A DNA stretch of 64,000 bases from Micromonospora nigra (GCF_900091585.1 NZ_FMHT01000003.1:1659501-1723500); one strand, 5' to 3'; positions 1-8,723 are shown, counted from the first letter of the stretch. Numbers and translations are program-made. Notes: a model not told the origin generated them from the sequence alone.

Positions 1-406
1 GGCCGACCAGCCGGTGGTCGAAGGCGACGCGCACCCGGGGCAGGGCGGTGGCGGCGTCCAGCAGCGCGTTGTTCAGCGCACCCCGGCTGATCGAGTTGAT
101 CGCCCGGTCGCCGGTGACGCTGTACGGCTGGAACTCCGGCTCGCCCGTCACGGGGTGGACCATCCGCCCGCGCATCGGCAGTGCGTCGGCCATCACCTGC
201 TTGTCGAGGTCGATGCGGCGCAGGGCGTCGAGGCCGCGTTCGGACAGGGCCAGGTTGATGGACCGGCCCCGCTCCACCCGGCCGGTACGCGGGTCGGGCC
301 GTCGCTCGTAGAGCGCCACCGGGTAGCCGCGGCGGGCCAGGAAACAGGCCAGCAGGCAGCCGGCCAGGCCGGCGCCGACCACCGCGATCTCGTCTGGTTC
401 CGTCAC
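1..406 (-). CDS. kmo: Kynurenine 3-monooxygenase, N-terminal part (gene runs off the window)
   Basis: FAD-dependent aromatic hydroxylase expected to convert L-kynurenine to 3-hydroxykynurenine. Only about 135 residues are visible; the C-terminal part lies left of base 1. The GTG start at 404-406 overlaps the kynU stop (GTGA), so translation is coupled. Residues 7-16 read AVVGAGLAGC-like, the Rossmann FAD-binding glycine motif. Near residues 52-65 is a GRSINLALSERG segment typical of KMO, which separates it from generic flavin hydroxylases. It is the third gene of a kynA-kynU-kmo operon. No formamidase is visible here, so that step must be encoded elsewhere. The family call is firm; the exact physiological use (NAD precursor or specialised metabolite precursor) is inference. 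Confidence 0.88.
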   Translation of the reverse strand, partial: MTEPDEIAVVGAGLAGCLLACFLARRGYPVALYERRPDPRTGRVERGRSINLALSERGLDALRRIDLDKQVMADALPMRGRMVHPVTGEPEFQPYSVTGDRAINSISRGALNNALLDAATALPRVRVAFDHRLVG

Positions 407-1725
407 CGCCGCTCCTCCGTGACGGTCGCGGCGAGCGCGTCGGCGACCCGCCAGCAGTCGTGGTACGTGGAGTACAGCGGCACCGGAGCGAACCGCACCA
501 CGTCGGGCTCCCGGGCGTCGGCGACCACCCCGTGCTCGTGGCGCAGCCGCTTGGTCAGGTCGGCGGCGCTGCCGGCGCCCAGCCGCACCGACAGCTGGCA
601 GCCGCGCCGGTCGGGGTCGCGCGGGGTGACGACGGTCAGGGGCCGGCTGGCGGTCACCTCGTCGAGCAGCCGTTCCAGGTATCCGGTGAGCCGCCGGCTG
701 CGCTCCCGCAGCGCCGGCATGCCGACCGCGTCGAACAGCTCCAGCGACGTGCGCACCGGGCCCATCGCGAAGATCGGCGGGTTGGAGATCTGCCACGCCT
801 CGACGGTCGCGGGCGGGCGGGACACCGGGGGCATCTCGAAGCGGGTCGCCGCCTCGGTGCTCCACCAGCCCTCGAAGCGGGGCAGCGTGGGGTCGCCCAG
901 GTGACGGTCGTGCACGAACACCGCGGCCAGCGCCCCGGGCCCCGAGTTCAGGTACTTGTAGGAACACCAGGCCGCGAAGTCGACGTCCCAGTCGTGCAGG
1001 GACAGCGGCACGTTGCCGGCGGCGTGCGCCAGGTCCCAGCCGACCACCGCACCCGCGGCCCGGCCGGCGGCGGTGATCGTCGGGATGTCCATCAGCTCAC
1101 CGGTCAGGTAGTTGACCCCGCCGAGCAGCACCAGCGCCACCGTGTCGCCCTCGGCGGCGAGGAAGTCGGTGACGTCCGAGGTGCGCAGCGTGTCCTCGCC
1201 GGGGCGCGGGGTCAGCCGGACCACGGTGGTGTCCGGGTCGAGGCCGTGGAAGCGGGCCTGGCTGCGCACCGCGTAGCTGTCCGAGGGGAAGGCGCTGTCC
1301 TCGATGAGGATGCGGGTCCGCCGGCCCGCCGGCCGGTAGAAGCTGACCATCAGCAGGTGCAGGTTGACCGTCAGGGAGTTCATCACCACGACCTCCGTGG
1401 GCCGGGCGCCGACCAGTCGCGCGGCCGGCCCGGTCAACAGCTCGTGGTACGGCAGCCAGGGGCGATCCGCCTCCAGGTGGCCCTCGACGCCGAGCCGACG
1501 CCACGCGTCCAGGTCGGCGAGGAGTTCGGTGCGGGTGGCCCGGGGTTGCAGGCCGAGGGAGTTGCCGGCCAGGTACGCGGCCTCCGGGTAGCGCCCCCCG
1601 TCGGCGGGCGGCACGTGGAACAGGTGCCGGTGGCCGGGGTCGGCCGCGTCGAGTCGGTGGGCCTCCGCCTCGCCCGAGGCGAAGCGCCGTGGCCCGGTTC
1701 CGGGGTCGGTGTCGTTTCCGCTCAT
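403..1725 (-). CDS. kynU: Kynureninase
   Basis: PLP-dependent hydrolase that cleaves kynurenine or 3-hydroxykynurenine to anthranilate or 3-hydroxyanthranilate plus alanine. The 440-residue length is typical. Visible family features are YLAGNSLGLQP near residues 50-60, EVVVMNSLTVNLH near 110-122, the PLP aspartate region VGWDLAHAAGN near 228-238 and the Schiff-base lysine in CSYKYLNSGPG near 250-260. The start is ATG at 1725; the gene lies 25 bp downstream of the dioxygenase gene and overlaps kmo by 4 bp, so the three genes look like one transcript. With both neighbours present, 3-hydroxyanthranilate is the likely end product. Confidence 0.93.
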   Translation of the reverse strand: MSGNDTDPGTGPRRFASGEAEAHRLDAADPGHRHLFHVPPADGGRYPEAAYLAGNSLGLQPRATRTELLADLDAWRRLGVEGHLEADRPWLPYHELLTGPAARLVGARPTEVVVMNSLTVNLHLLMVSFYRPAGRRTRILIEDSAFPSDSYAVRSQARFHGLDPDTTVVRLTPRPGEDTLRTSDVTDFLAAEGDTVALVLLGGVNYLTGELMDIPTITAAGRAAGAVVGWDLAHAAGNVPLSLHDWDVDFAAWCSYKYLNSGPGALAAVFVHDRHLGDPTLPRFEGWWSTEAATRFEMPPVSRPPATVEAWQISNPPIFAMGPVRTSLELFDAVGMPALRERSRRLTGYLERLLDEVTASRPLTVVTPRDPDRRGCQLSVRLGAGSAADLTKRLRHEHGVVADAREPDVVRFAPVPLYSTYHDCWRVADALAATVTEERR

Positions 1726-1750
1726 CGTCGGGTGTCCACTCGCTCTCGTG

Positions 1751-2686
1751 TCACATCGCGGTACGTGCCGACCACAGCTCCGGGAAGACCACCCGGGCCA
1801 TGCTGCGCTGCAACCAGGCCAGCCCCGCGGAACCGCCGCTGCCGACCTTGGCGCCCATGGTGCGCTGGACGGCCTTGATGTGGTGGTGCCGCCAGTCGCC
1901 GAACTGCTCGGCGACCTCGGTCAGCGCCTCGCCCAACAGGTGCAGGTGGTTGTCGGGACCGGGCTCGGCGTAGATCCGCACCCAGGCCGCCTCGACCGCC
2001 GGGTGCGGCTCGTGTTCGACCGACACGTCACGCGCCAGCAGTTCGTCGGGCAACTCGTGGCCGTGCCGGGCGAGCAGGGCGAGCACCTCGTCCCAGACGC
2101 TCGGCGCGGCCAGCGCGGCGGTCAGCTCGGCGTGCACCTCGGTCTGCCGGCGGAACGGCCGGATCAGCGCGGGATCCCGCAGGCCGAGCAGGAACTCCAG
2201 GTGGCGGTACATGGCCGACTGGAAGCCGGAGCCCTCGCCGAGGAGGTCGCGGAACCGGTTGAAGTCGGCGGGGGTCATCCAGCGCAGCCCCCGCCAGGCC
2301 GCGTTGAGCCCCTCCAGGTGCAGGGCGGCGCGGCGCAGCGGGGCCGACGCGTCCCACACCCGGTCGGCGCGCAGCAGCCGCCGGACCTCGCGCAGCTCGT
2401 GGCAGGTCAGCCCGAAGTACAGCTCCATGATCTGGCTGACCATCAGGAACGACATCTCGCCGGGGTCGTCGCTCAGCGGCTGCTGCAACCGGTGCAGCGT
2501 GCTGGCCCGCACGTACGCGTCGTACGGCACCCGCTCGGCGAACTCCAGGGTGGGCTCGCCGCCGTTGCGCGCGGCCCTTGCCGCCCGCTGTCGCGGGGTC
2601 ACCGGGCGCACCACCGCCGACGGCGGGTCCGCCCGCAGTTCCGTCTGCTCCACGTCTCCGCTCCCTCCTCGCGCGGGTTCGGACAT
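1751..2686 (-). CDS. kynA: Tryptophan 2,3-dioxygenase
   Basis: Haem enzyme that opens the indole ring of L-tryptophan to N-formylkynurenine, the first step of the kynurenine pathway. Residues from about 45 on match the family: FAERVPYDAYVRASTLHRLQ, MSFLMVSQIMELYFGL, an RxxxR-rich helix bundle, FQSAMYRHLEFLLG, and the C-terminal GDWRHHHIKAVQRTMG segment containing the conserved histidine-rich haem-site region. I chose the ATG at 2686 (MSEPARGG), preceded by a purine-rich GAGGGA, over an upstream in-frame ATG at 2725 that falls in the promoter region. It is the first gene of the operon and is divergent from an Lrp/AsnC regulator gene. Confidence 0.9.
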   Translation of the reverse strand: MSEPARGGSGDVEQTELRADPPSAVVRPVTPRQRAARAARNGGEPTLEFAERVPYDAYVRASTLHRLQQPLSDDPGEMSFLMVSQIMELYFGLTCHELREVRRLLRADRVWDASAPLRRAALHLEGLNAAWRGLRWMTPADFNRFRDLLGEGSGFQSAMYRHLEFLLGLRDPALIRPFRRQTEVHAELTAALAAPSVWDEVLALLARHGHELPDELLARDVSVEHEPHPAVEAAWVRIYAEPGPDNHLHLLGEALTEVAEQFGDWRHHHIKAVQRTMGAKVGSGGSAGLAWLQRSMARVVFPELWSARTAM

Positions 2687-2799
2687 GGTCCCTCGGTCAA
2701 CACCCGCGATGGAATGCCGGATCAACGGCGCTTAGCCCGTTGGACCTTCCGAAGGGACGGCAAAATCCCCGACCGGCCTGTCACGCGTAAGGTTCAGGC
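2687..2799. promoter_or_regulatory. Divergent promoter/operator region between kynA and the Lrp/AsnC gene
   Basis: This 113-bp gap must carry both divergent promoters. It contains an imperfect palindrome at about 2727-2744 (AACGG, 8 bases, CCGTT, with an inner GCT/AGC), which suits a dimeric Lrp-type regulator. This is by analogy with divergent Lrp/AsnC control of kyn operons in proteobacteria (KynR). The operator assignment is inference. Confidence 0.45.
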
Positions 2800-3252
2800 G
2801 TGGACGAGATGGACTGGGCGCTGCTGCGCGAACTACAGGCCGACGCACGGCTGTCCTTCAGCGAGTTGTCCCGCCGGGTGCACCTGTCCCCGCCGGCCGT
2901 CGCCGAGCGGGTCCGGCGGTTGGAGGAGTCGGGCGTGGTCACCGGCTACCACGCGCACGTGGACCTGGCCCGGGCCGGCCGCGCGGTGGTCGCCCTGATC
3001 CGGATGTCCTGCTACGGCCCCCGCTGCATCCTGCGCGACCCGGAGGTGGCCGGCTGGCCGGAGATCCTGGAGATCCACCGGATCACCGGGGACGCGTGCA
3101 GCGTGCTGAAGGTCGCGGCGGGGTCGATCGGGGACTTCGAGTCGGTCATCGACCGGCTCGCCCCGTACGGGCAGCCGTCGAGCACGATGGTGCTGTCCAC
3201 CCCGCTGGACTGGCAGCCGGTCACCCCGCTGCCCGTCGACGGCCCGGGTTAG
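2800..3252 (+). CDS. Lrp/AsnC-family transcriptional regulator, probable controller of the kyn operon
   Basis: Of 150 residues, positions 1-50 form the AsnC-type helix-turn-helix (DWALLRELQADARLSFSEL, then LSPPAVAERVRRLEESGVV). The remainder is an RAM-type ligand-binding alpha/beta domain (EILEIHRITGDACSVLKVAA, FESVIDRL). The GTG start at 2800 puts the HTH at the very N-terminus as usual for the family. Its divergent placement from kynA-kynU-kmo suggests it senses tryptophan or kynurenine and controls that operon, probably with autoregulation. Ligand and direction of control are inference. Confidence 0.9.
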   Translation: MDEMDWALLRELQADARLSFSELSRRVHLSPPAVAERVRRLEESGVVTGYHAHVDLARAGRAVVALIRMSCYGPRCILRDPEVAGWPEILEIHRITGDACSVLKVAAGSIGDFESVIDRLAPYGQPSSTMVLSTPLDWQPVTPLPVDGPG

Positions 3253-3324
3253 CTCCGCCACCAGGGGGAAAGCCCCGCGGGTCGCCCCAGCAGGGCCGGT
3301 ACGCCGGTGCCGGGAGGGAGGATC

Positions 3325-3858
3325 ATGCGGGGTCTGCGACCGTACGGGGACGCGCTCGGCGTCCCGTCCACCATCGTCCGCCTGTTCGCGGCGTTCGCAA
3401 TGGTCGGGGCCCTCGTCCTCGCCGGCGCGGCACCGGTCCGCGCGGGCGACGAGACCTTCATCGAGGTCACCCCGAACAGCGCCCAGGCGGGCACCCGGGT
3501 GAACCTTCGGGCCAGCTGCGACAACGTCAACGACAAACAGGCCGAAGTCACCTCCGAGGCTTTCGACCGGGTGTTCCTGCGACCGGAGAACGGCTTCCTC
3601 ACCGGTTCGGTCACCATCCCCGGCGACAGGCCCGCCGGCAGCTACCCGGTCAACCTGCGCTGCGACAACGGCAACACCGACAGCACCACGCTGACGGTGT
3701 TGAACATGGAACAGCCGAGCAAGGGTCCGGCGACCGGTGGCGGCGGCACGGCCGGCGGCACCGGATCGGTGCTGCTGCTCGGCGGGGCCGGGCTGGTGGT
3801 CGCCACGGTGGTGTTCGGGCTGGTCAGCAGCCGCCGCCGAGCCGGAACCGGTTCCTGA
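3325..3858 (+). CDS. Secreted, membrane-anchored protein paired with sortase
   Basis: A 177-residue protein with a signal peptide (about residues 8-38, hydrophobic FAAFAMVGALVLAGAA then PVRAG). It has a beta-rich extracytoplasmic domain (FIEVTPNSAQAGTRVNLRASC ... GSYPVNLRCDNG, two cysteines), a Gly/Thr-rich linker, one C-terminal membrane segment (SVLLLGGAGLVVATVVFGLV) and a short RRR tail. The ATG at 3325 has a good Shine-Dalgarno GGGAGG; an upstream in-frame GTG at 3307 lacks one. The C-terminus has sorting-signal topology, but I see no LPXTG or LAXTG motif. The sortase gene begins 14 bp after its stop, so the two are probably co-transcribed. Function unknown. Confidence 0.75.
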   Translation: MRGLRPYGDALGVPSTIVRLFAAFAMVGALVLAGAAPVRAGDETFIEVTPNSAQAGTRVNLRASCDNVNDKQAEVTSEAFDRVFLRPENGFLTGSVTIPGDRPAGSYPVNLRCDNGNTDSTTLTVLNMEQPSKGPATGGGGTAGGTGSVLLLGGAGLVVATVVFGLVSSRRRAGTGS

Positions 3859-3872
3859 GGGGCGGATCCGTC

Positions 3873-4706
3873 ATGGTCCGCTCCCGCCGCAGGTCGGGCC
3901 GGGTCCGCGGGCGGGCCGGGCACCGCCTGCTGCGGGCCTCCGGCCGGTTGCTCGCCGCGACGGCGGCGCGGGCCCGCCGGGTGGCCGGCGAGGCGGTCTC
4001 GGCCAGTGTCCCGATGCCGGACCCGGCCGCCCGGCCGGTGCCGCCGCGTCGCCGGCACGTCCGGGTCCGGCCCGGTCGGGGTGGCCGGTTCGTCCGGTCG
4101 GGCCCCGGGCTGCCGGTCCTGGCGATCGGCGTCCTGATGCTGCTGATCGTGACGATGCTCGGGGTGGAGCGGGTGACCGGGCTGCGCGTGCTGCCCGACC
4201 GGTTCATCGCCGGGCTGCGCCCGCCGCCGACGCAGTTCCCGGTGCTGCCGGCCAGCCAACCCGTCGGCATCGAGATCGACGAGATCGACGTGGCGGCTCC
4301 CGTGCACGAGGTGGGGATCGCCGCCGACGGCAGCGTCGCCGCGCCGGACGCCACCCGCGCCCAGGAGGCCGGCTGGTACGACCAGGGCCCCACCCCGGGC
4401 CAGTACGGGCCGGCGATCATCGTCGGACACGTCGACACCAACACCGGCCCGGCGGTCTTCCACGAGTTGCCGCAGCTACGCCGGGGTGACCGGGTCGAGG
4501 TGAGCCGCTCCGACGGCTCGGTGGCGGTGTTCGAGGTCGACCGGGTGGCCCGCTTCGACAAGGAGCGGCTGCCGGTCGACGAGGTGTACGGCGACTTCAG
4601 CCGTCCACAGCTGCGGCTGATCACCTGCGGTGGGGCGTGGGTGGGCGGCGAGACCGGGTACGCCGACAACGTCGTGGTGTTCGCGTCCCTGGTACGGGCG
4701 CGGTGA
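3873..4706 (+). CDS. Sortase, class E/F-like
   Basis: A 277-residue transpeptidase with a basic N-terminal cytoplasmic region, one membrane segment near residues 84-105 (GLPVLAIGVLMLLIVTMLGV) and an extracellular sortase barrel. The catalytic His is in IVGHVDT (near 190) and the Cys in LRLITCGG (near 253). The GGETGYADNVVVFA tail is typical of actinobacterial class F-like enzymes, though the usual arginine position is not obvious to me. The ATG at 3873 follows GAGGGGCGG. Its partner is presumably the upstream secreted protein. Confidence 0.87.
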   Translation: MVRSRRRSGRVRGRAGHRLLRASGRLLAATAARARRVAGEAVSASVPMPDPAARPVPPRRRHVRVRPGRGGRFVRSGPGLPVLAIGVLMLLIVTMLGVERVTGLRVLPDRFIAGLRPPPTQFPVLPASQPVGIEIDEIDVAAPVHEVGIAADGSVAAPDATRAQEAGWYDQGPTPGQYGPAIIVGHVDTNTGPAVFHELPQLRRGDRVEVSRSDGSVAVFEVDRVARFDKERLPVDEVYGDFSRPQLRLITCGGAWVGGETGYADNVVVFASLVRAR

Positions 4707-4773
4707 CCGACGGCACCGGAGTCCGGCCCGCTGCGGGCGCGGCTCAGGCGGGCGCGACCGGGGCGGCCTCGGC

Positions 4774-5307
4774 TCAGGCGGCCTCGGCCTCGCGCAGGTC
4801 GAGCCAGTCCACCCAGCGCGGATCCGGGGTCCGGTGACCGAGCACCCGCCAGGCGGTGCCCTTCGGCACGGTCGGCAGTGCGTGCAGCCGCCAGCCCAGC
4901 TCCGCCGGGGTCTTGTCGCCTTTGGTGTGGTTGCACCGCGCGCACGCCGCCACGACGTTCTCCCAGGCGTGCCGTCCGCCCCGGCTGCGCGGGAAGACGT
5001 GGTCGATGGTCTCCGCCGGGCCCCGGCAGTATGCGCACCGCCACCCGTCGCGGGCGAAGATCGCCCGGCGGGACAGGCCGACGTGGGCGCGGTAGGGAAC
5101 CCGGACGAACCGGGTGAGCCGGACGACCGACGGCACCGGAAGTGAATTGCGGGCGCTGTGCAGGATGCCCTCGCCGTCGGTGACACAGACGGCCTTGGCG
5201 GTGAGCACGAGGATGGTGGCACGCCGGACGGACACGACACACAGCGGCTCGTAGGTGGCGTTGAGGACCAACGCGCCGGAGCCCACCGTGGGTCGTATGT
5301 CAGGCAT
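4774..5307 (-). CDS. HNH endonuclease
   Basis: A 177-residue protein with an N-terminal strand-rich region (LVLNATYEPLCVVSVRRA) followed by an HNH module at about residues 93-145: CAYCRG, TIDHVFPRSRGG, WENVVAACARCN, then TKGDKTP. Both CxxC pairs for the structural zinc and the catalytic His are present. The ATG at 5307 is chosen because a GGAGG lies 9 bases upstream; the GTG at 5316 would abut that site. Such stand-alone HNH proteins are common in actinobacterial chromosomes; substrate and role are unknown. Transcribed toward the sortase gene. Confidence 0.88.
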   Translation of the reverse strand: MPDIRPTVGSGALVLNATYEPLCVVSVRRATILVLTAKAVCVTDGEGILHSARNSLPVPSVVRLTRFVRVPYRAHVGLSRRAIFARDGWRCAYCRGPAETIDHVFPRSRGGRHAWENVVAACARCNHTKGDKTPAELGWRLHALPTVPKGTAWRVLGHRTPDPRWVDWLDLREAEAA

Positions 5308-5530
5308 CGCGCTCACCCTCCCGGTTCAGCGGCCCACCTCGCCATCGCCGACCGGTGCCGGGCACAGGGCCATACACCACGTCGACGCCGGCCGGATCAC
5401 CGACGTCCGTCGCGCCAATCGTCCCTGATCGGAACCGGGAATGCACGTACTAATCCTGCGTACCTGCGGGGACCCCACCCGTCGGTGGGTCGGCGACGAC
5501 CTGCCGACGGGGTTGCGGTACGAAGACAGG

Positions 5531-6580
5531 GTGACCGCGCCGCTGACCCCCACCCCCGCCCCGCCCCGTCCCGCCCCGGACGAGACCCCGAGCCCGGAGT
5601 GCCTGGACGAGGCGCTGTGCCGGGGCGTGTGGGACTGGACCGGCTCGGTCTGGTTCGCCGAGGGCAGCTACTGGATCCTGGTCAAGCCGCTGCGGATCGT
5701 CCTGATCCTGCTGCTCGCCGTCGCCGCCCGGTGGTTGGTCCACCGCACGATCAGCCGGTTGGTGCGCACCACCAGCGACGCGGGTGTCCCCACGATGCTG
5801 CGCCCGCTGCGTGAGCGCATCCCGACGGCGGCGGCCGAACCGGGCGAGTTCGTGCCCGAGCGGCGCCGGCAGCGCGCCGAGGCGATCGGTTCGGTGCTGC
5901 GCAGCATGAGCACGGCCTTCATCTACGGCATCGCGCTGCTGATGGTGCTCAAGGAGTTCAGCTTCGACCTGGCCCCGCTGCTGGCCAGCGCGGGTATCGC
6001 CGGCGTGGCTCTCGGTTTCGGCGCGCAGAGCCTGGTCAAGGATCTGCTGGCCGGTCTGTTCATGCTGATCGAGGACCAGTACGGGGTGGGCGACATGGTC
6101 GACCTCGGCGAGGCGTCCGGCGTGGTCGAGTCCGTGGGGCTGCGGGTCACCACCGTGCGCGACGCCCGGGGCGTGCTCTGGTACATCCGCAACGGCGAGG
6201 TCATCCGGGTGGGCAACAAGAGCCAGGGCTGGGCGCTGGTCGTGGTGGATCTGCCGATCGGGTTCGCCAGCACGGAGCAGGCGGCCGCGGTGCTGCGCAC
6301 CGCCGCCGCCTCGCTCGCGGTCGACCCGGAGCTGTCCCCCCAGATCGTCGAGCCTCCCGAGGTGCTGGGCGTCGAGCAGATGACCATCGACGGCGCGGTG
6401 ATCCGCGTGGTGGTCAAGACGGACGCCGAGGCCCAGTTCGTGGTGGGTCGGGAGCTGCGTCGACGGCTGGCCGAGGCGCTGGAGAACTCCGGCATCACCG
6501 CCAAGATCGCGGCGGCGCGGCTCTACCCGGGCCTGCCTGTCCCGCCGTCGGGCCAGGCCAGCCCCGGTGGAACGCTCTGA
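5531..6580 (+). CDS. MscS-family small-conductance mechanosensitive channel
   Basis: About 349 residues. Three hydrophobic segments (near residues 40-60, 130-150 and 155-175) precede an MscS core. The pore-lining TM3 is Gly/Ala-rich (LLASAGIAGVALGFGAQSLVKDLLAG) and is followed by the beta domain signature FMLIEDQYGVGDMVDLG and a C-terminal alpha/beta domain. It probably opens on hypo-osmotic membrane tension. I prefer the GTG at 5531 (VTAPLTP...); an in-frame ATG at 5441 would add 30 residues of unlikely composition, so the start is uncertain. Confidence 0.88.
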   Translation: MTAPLTPTPAPPRPAPDETPSPECLDEALCRGVWDWTGSVWFAEGSYWILVKPLRIVLILLLAVAARWLVHRTISRLVRTTSDAGVPTMLRPLRERIPTAAAEPGEFVPERRRQRAEAIGSVLRSMSTAFIYGIALLMVLKEFSFDLAPLLASAGIAGVALGFGAQSLVKDLLAGLFMLIEDQYGVGDMVDLGEASGVVESVGLRVTTVRDARGVLWYIRNGEVIRVGNKSQGWALVVVDLPIGFASTEQAAAVLRTAAASLAVDPELSPQIVEPPEVLGVEQMTIDGAVIRVVVKTDAEAQFVVGRELRRRLAEALENSGITAKIAAARLYPGLPVPPSGQASPGGTL

Positions 6581-6809
6581 ATTCACGCGGTGGGTTCCGG
6601 GCCGCACGGCCCCTCGGGTATCGTCCGTTCGTTCAGTCGGAGATGCGACGATCGATCCGTCCGCCCTAGCCAGTTTGTCGGACGATCGGGCAGAATCCGG
6701 TGAACGCGCTCCCCGGAGCGTGGTCACGTCCTCGCTGATCTGCAAGATCTGACGACGGTTCCCGGGGCGGCCACCACGAGTGGGCCGTGCGGGGACGATG
6801 GAGGCGACG

Positions 6810-8189
6810 GTGTCCGACGAGCGACCCTCCCCGGAAGGGCCGGCAACCTTCCGCGAAGTGTTCGCCCAGCGCGAGTACCGCGCCATCTTCGCGGCCAGCA
6901 CACTGTCCTGGATCGGTGACTACCTGGCCCGGGCCGCAGTCACCCTGCTCATCTACCAGGAGACCCAGTCGGTCGCCCTGTCCGCCGCCGCGTTCGCCGC
7001 GAGCTACCTGCCCTGGCTGGTCGGCGGCCCACTGCTGGCCACCATCGCCGAACGGCACCCCTACCGGCAGGTCATGGTGGTGTGCGACGTGGTCCGGGCG
7101 GCCCTGATGGTGGCCATCGCCATCCCCGGGATGCCGGTCGAGGTGATCCTGCTGCTCCTGTTCGCCACCACGCTGGCGAACCCGCCGAGCCAGGCCGCGA
7201 AGTCGGCGCTGATCCCGCTGGTGCTGACCGGCGACCGGCTGGTGGTGGGGCTGTCACTCAACGCCAGCATGGGGCAGGCCGCCCAGGTCGTCGGCTACCT
7301 GCTCGGCGCGGGCCTGGCGACGGTCAGCCCGACGGCCGCCCTGCTCGTCAACGCGACCACCTTCCTGTCGTCCGCCGTTCTGGTGCGCCTCGGTGTCGAC
7401 GACCATCCGCCGGCGATGACCTCGGCCCACCGCAGTCACCTGCTGCGGGAGACCGCCGCCGGGTTCCGCCTCGTGTTCGGCAACCCCGTGCTGCGGTCCA
7501 TCGCCGTGCTGGTCTTCAGCGCCATGCTCTTCTCCATCGTCCCGGAGGGGTTGGCGGCGGCCTGGGCCAACGAACGGGCCGACGGCGGCCTGGACGCCGG
7601 TGCCGCCCAGGCCGTGATCATGGCGGCGGGGCCCGTCGGCTTCATCCTCGGCGGTCTGGTGATCAGCCGGGCCTTCGCACCGGCCCGCCGGCTGGCGCTG
7701 ATCCGCCCGTTGGCGGTGCTCGCCCCGCTGATGCTGGTGCCGTCCCTGCTCGACCCGCCGCCGGTGGTGGTGGCCGTGCTCGCCGCCGCGTGCGGGTTCG
7801 CGGTCGCCGGCCTGATGCCGGTGGCCAACGGCCTTTTCGTCCAGGCGCTGCCGAACGGCTTCCGGGCCCGCGCCTTCGGCGTGATGGCCACCGGCGTCCA
7901 GGTGATCCAGGGCATGGCGGTGCTGGTCACGGGGCTGCTCGCCGAGCGCTTCCCGATCCCGGCCGTGGTGGGGGTGTGGAGCGCGGCCGGCGTGGTGCTG
8001 ATGTCCGTGGTGGCGCTGCGCTGGCCGAGCGGGAGCACCATCGACGCGGCGGTCACCGCCGCCCGGCAGGCCGGCGGGGTCGGCGTGCCACCGGGGCCCG
8101 TCGCTGCGCCCCGCGCCCCGCGCCGCGGCACCGCGAACCTGCCCGCGCCGGGCGGCCCGGCCAGCCGTGCCGACGTCACCAGCCCCTGA
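6810..8189 (+). CDS. Major facilitator superfamily transporter
   Basis: About 459 residues with roughly 12 hydrophobic segments, e.g. LSAAAFAASYLPWLVGGPLL, VMVVCDVVRAALMVAIAIPG and VLAAACGFAVAGLMPVANGLF. The organisation resembles the MFS_3 / enterobactin-exporter-like group (TLSWIGDYLARAAVTLLIYQ near the N-terminus). GTG at 6810 is preceded at 6800-6804 by a perfect GGAGG with 5-base spacing; ATG at 6798 would also be in frame. The last 50 residues are a Pro/Ala/Arg-rich tail. Substrate not predictable. Confidence 0.87.
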   Translation: MSDERPSPEGPATFREVFAQREYRAIFAASTLSWIGDYLARAAVTLLIYQETQSVALSAAAFAASYLPWLVGGPLLATIAERHPYRQVMVVCDVVRAALMVAIAIPGMPVEVILLLLFATTLANPPSQAAKSALIPLVLTGDRLVVGLSLNASMGQAAQVVGYLLGAGLATVSPTAALLVNATTFLSSAVLVRLGVDDHPPAMTSAHRSHLLRETAAGFRLVFGNPVLRSIAVLVFSAMLFSIVPEGLAAAWANERADGGLDAGAAQAVIMAAGPVGFILGGLVISRAFAPARRLALIRPLAVLAPLMLVPSLLDPPPVVVAVLAAACGFAVAGLMPVANGLFVQALPNGFRARAFGVMATGVQVIQGMAVLVTGLLAERFPIPAVVGVWSAAGVVLMSVVALRWPSGSTIDAAVTAARQAGGVGVPPGPVAAPRAPRRGTANLPAPGGPASRADVTSP

Positions 8190-8256
8190 GGCGGCCCACC
8201 CGTCCACCGCGCTCCCGCCCCGGCTCGGCCGACCGGGCACCTGGCAGGATGGAACG

Positions 8257-8676
8257 GTGAATTCCGCAGCTGAGTCCGACCGCCAGGGTGAGGCGGTGAC
8301 CCTCTTCGAGGCCGTCGGCGGTGAACCCACCTTCCGCAAGCTGGTCGACGAGTTCTACGTGGGGGTCGCCGCCGATCCGCTGCTGCGGCCCATGTACCCG
8401 GAGGAGGATCTCGGCCCCGCCGCCGACCGGCTGACCCTGTTCCTCATCCAGTACTGGGGCGGCCCGAACACGTACTCCGCCCAACGGGGGCACCCGCGGC
8501 TGCGGATGCGGCACGCGCCGTTCCGGATCGGTGCGGCCGAGCGGGACGCGTGGTTGCGCCACATGCGGCATGCCGTCGACCGGCTCGACCTGCCGCCGGC
8601 GCTCGCCACCGCCCTGTGGGACTACCTGGAACGGGCCGCCTACTTCATGGTCAACGTGATGGAGGACCCGAGCTGA
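8257..8676 (+). CDS. glbO: Truncated haemoglobin, group II (GlbO-like)
   Basis: A 139-residue 2-on-2 globin. It begins LFEAVGGEPTFRKLVDEFY and shows the YWGGPNTYSAQRGHPRLRMRHAPFRI segment with the proximal histidine (RMRHAPF). The tryptophan DAWLRHM at the start of helix G is the group II hallmark. Likely roles are O2/NO or peroxide chemistry. The GTG at 8257 follows AGGATGGA; an upstream in-frame ATG (8167) would overlap the MFS gene with low-complexity sequence. Confidence 0.9.
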   Translation: MNSAAESDRQGEAVTLFEAVGGEPTFRKLVDEFYVGVAADPLLRPMYPEEDLGPAADRLTLFLIQYWGGPNTYSAQRGHPRLRMRHAPFRIGAAERDAWLRHMRHAVDRLDLPPALATALWDYLERAAYFMVNVMEDPS

Positions 8677-8682
8677 GCCGGG

Positions 8683-8713
8683 CCCGCCGCGCAGGGAGGC
8701 CCCGTGCGGCGGG
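8683..8713. terminator. Bidirectional hairpin between convergent globin and YbjN genes
   Basis: CCCGCCGC (8683-8690) pairs with GCGGCGGG (8706-8713) just after the globin stop and just after the convergent gene's stop on the other strand. There is no U-tract, as usual for actinomycete terminators. Confidence 0.55.
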
Positions 8714-8723
8714 ATCGCACCAC

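Noticed and set aside
5441..5530. Possible N-terminal extension of the MscS channel
   Set aside because: The added 30 residues are polar and unlike the family start, though the ATG cannot be excluded without alignment.
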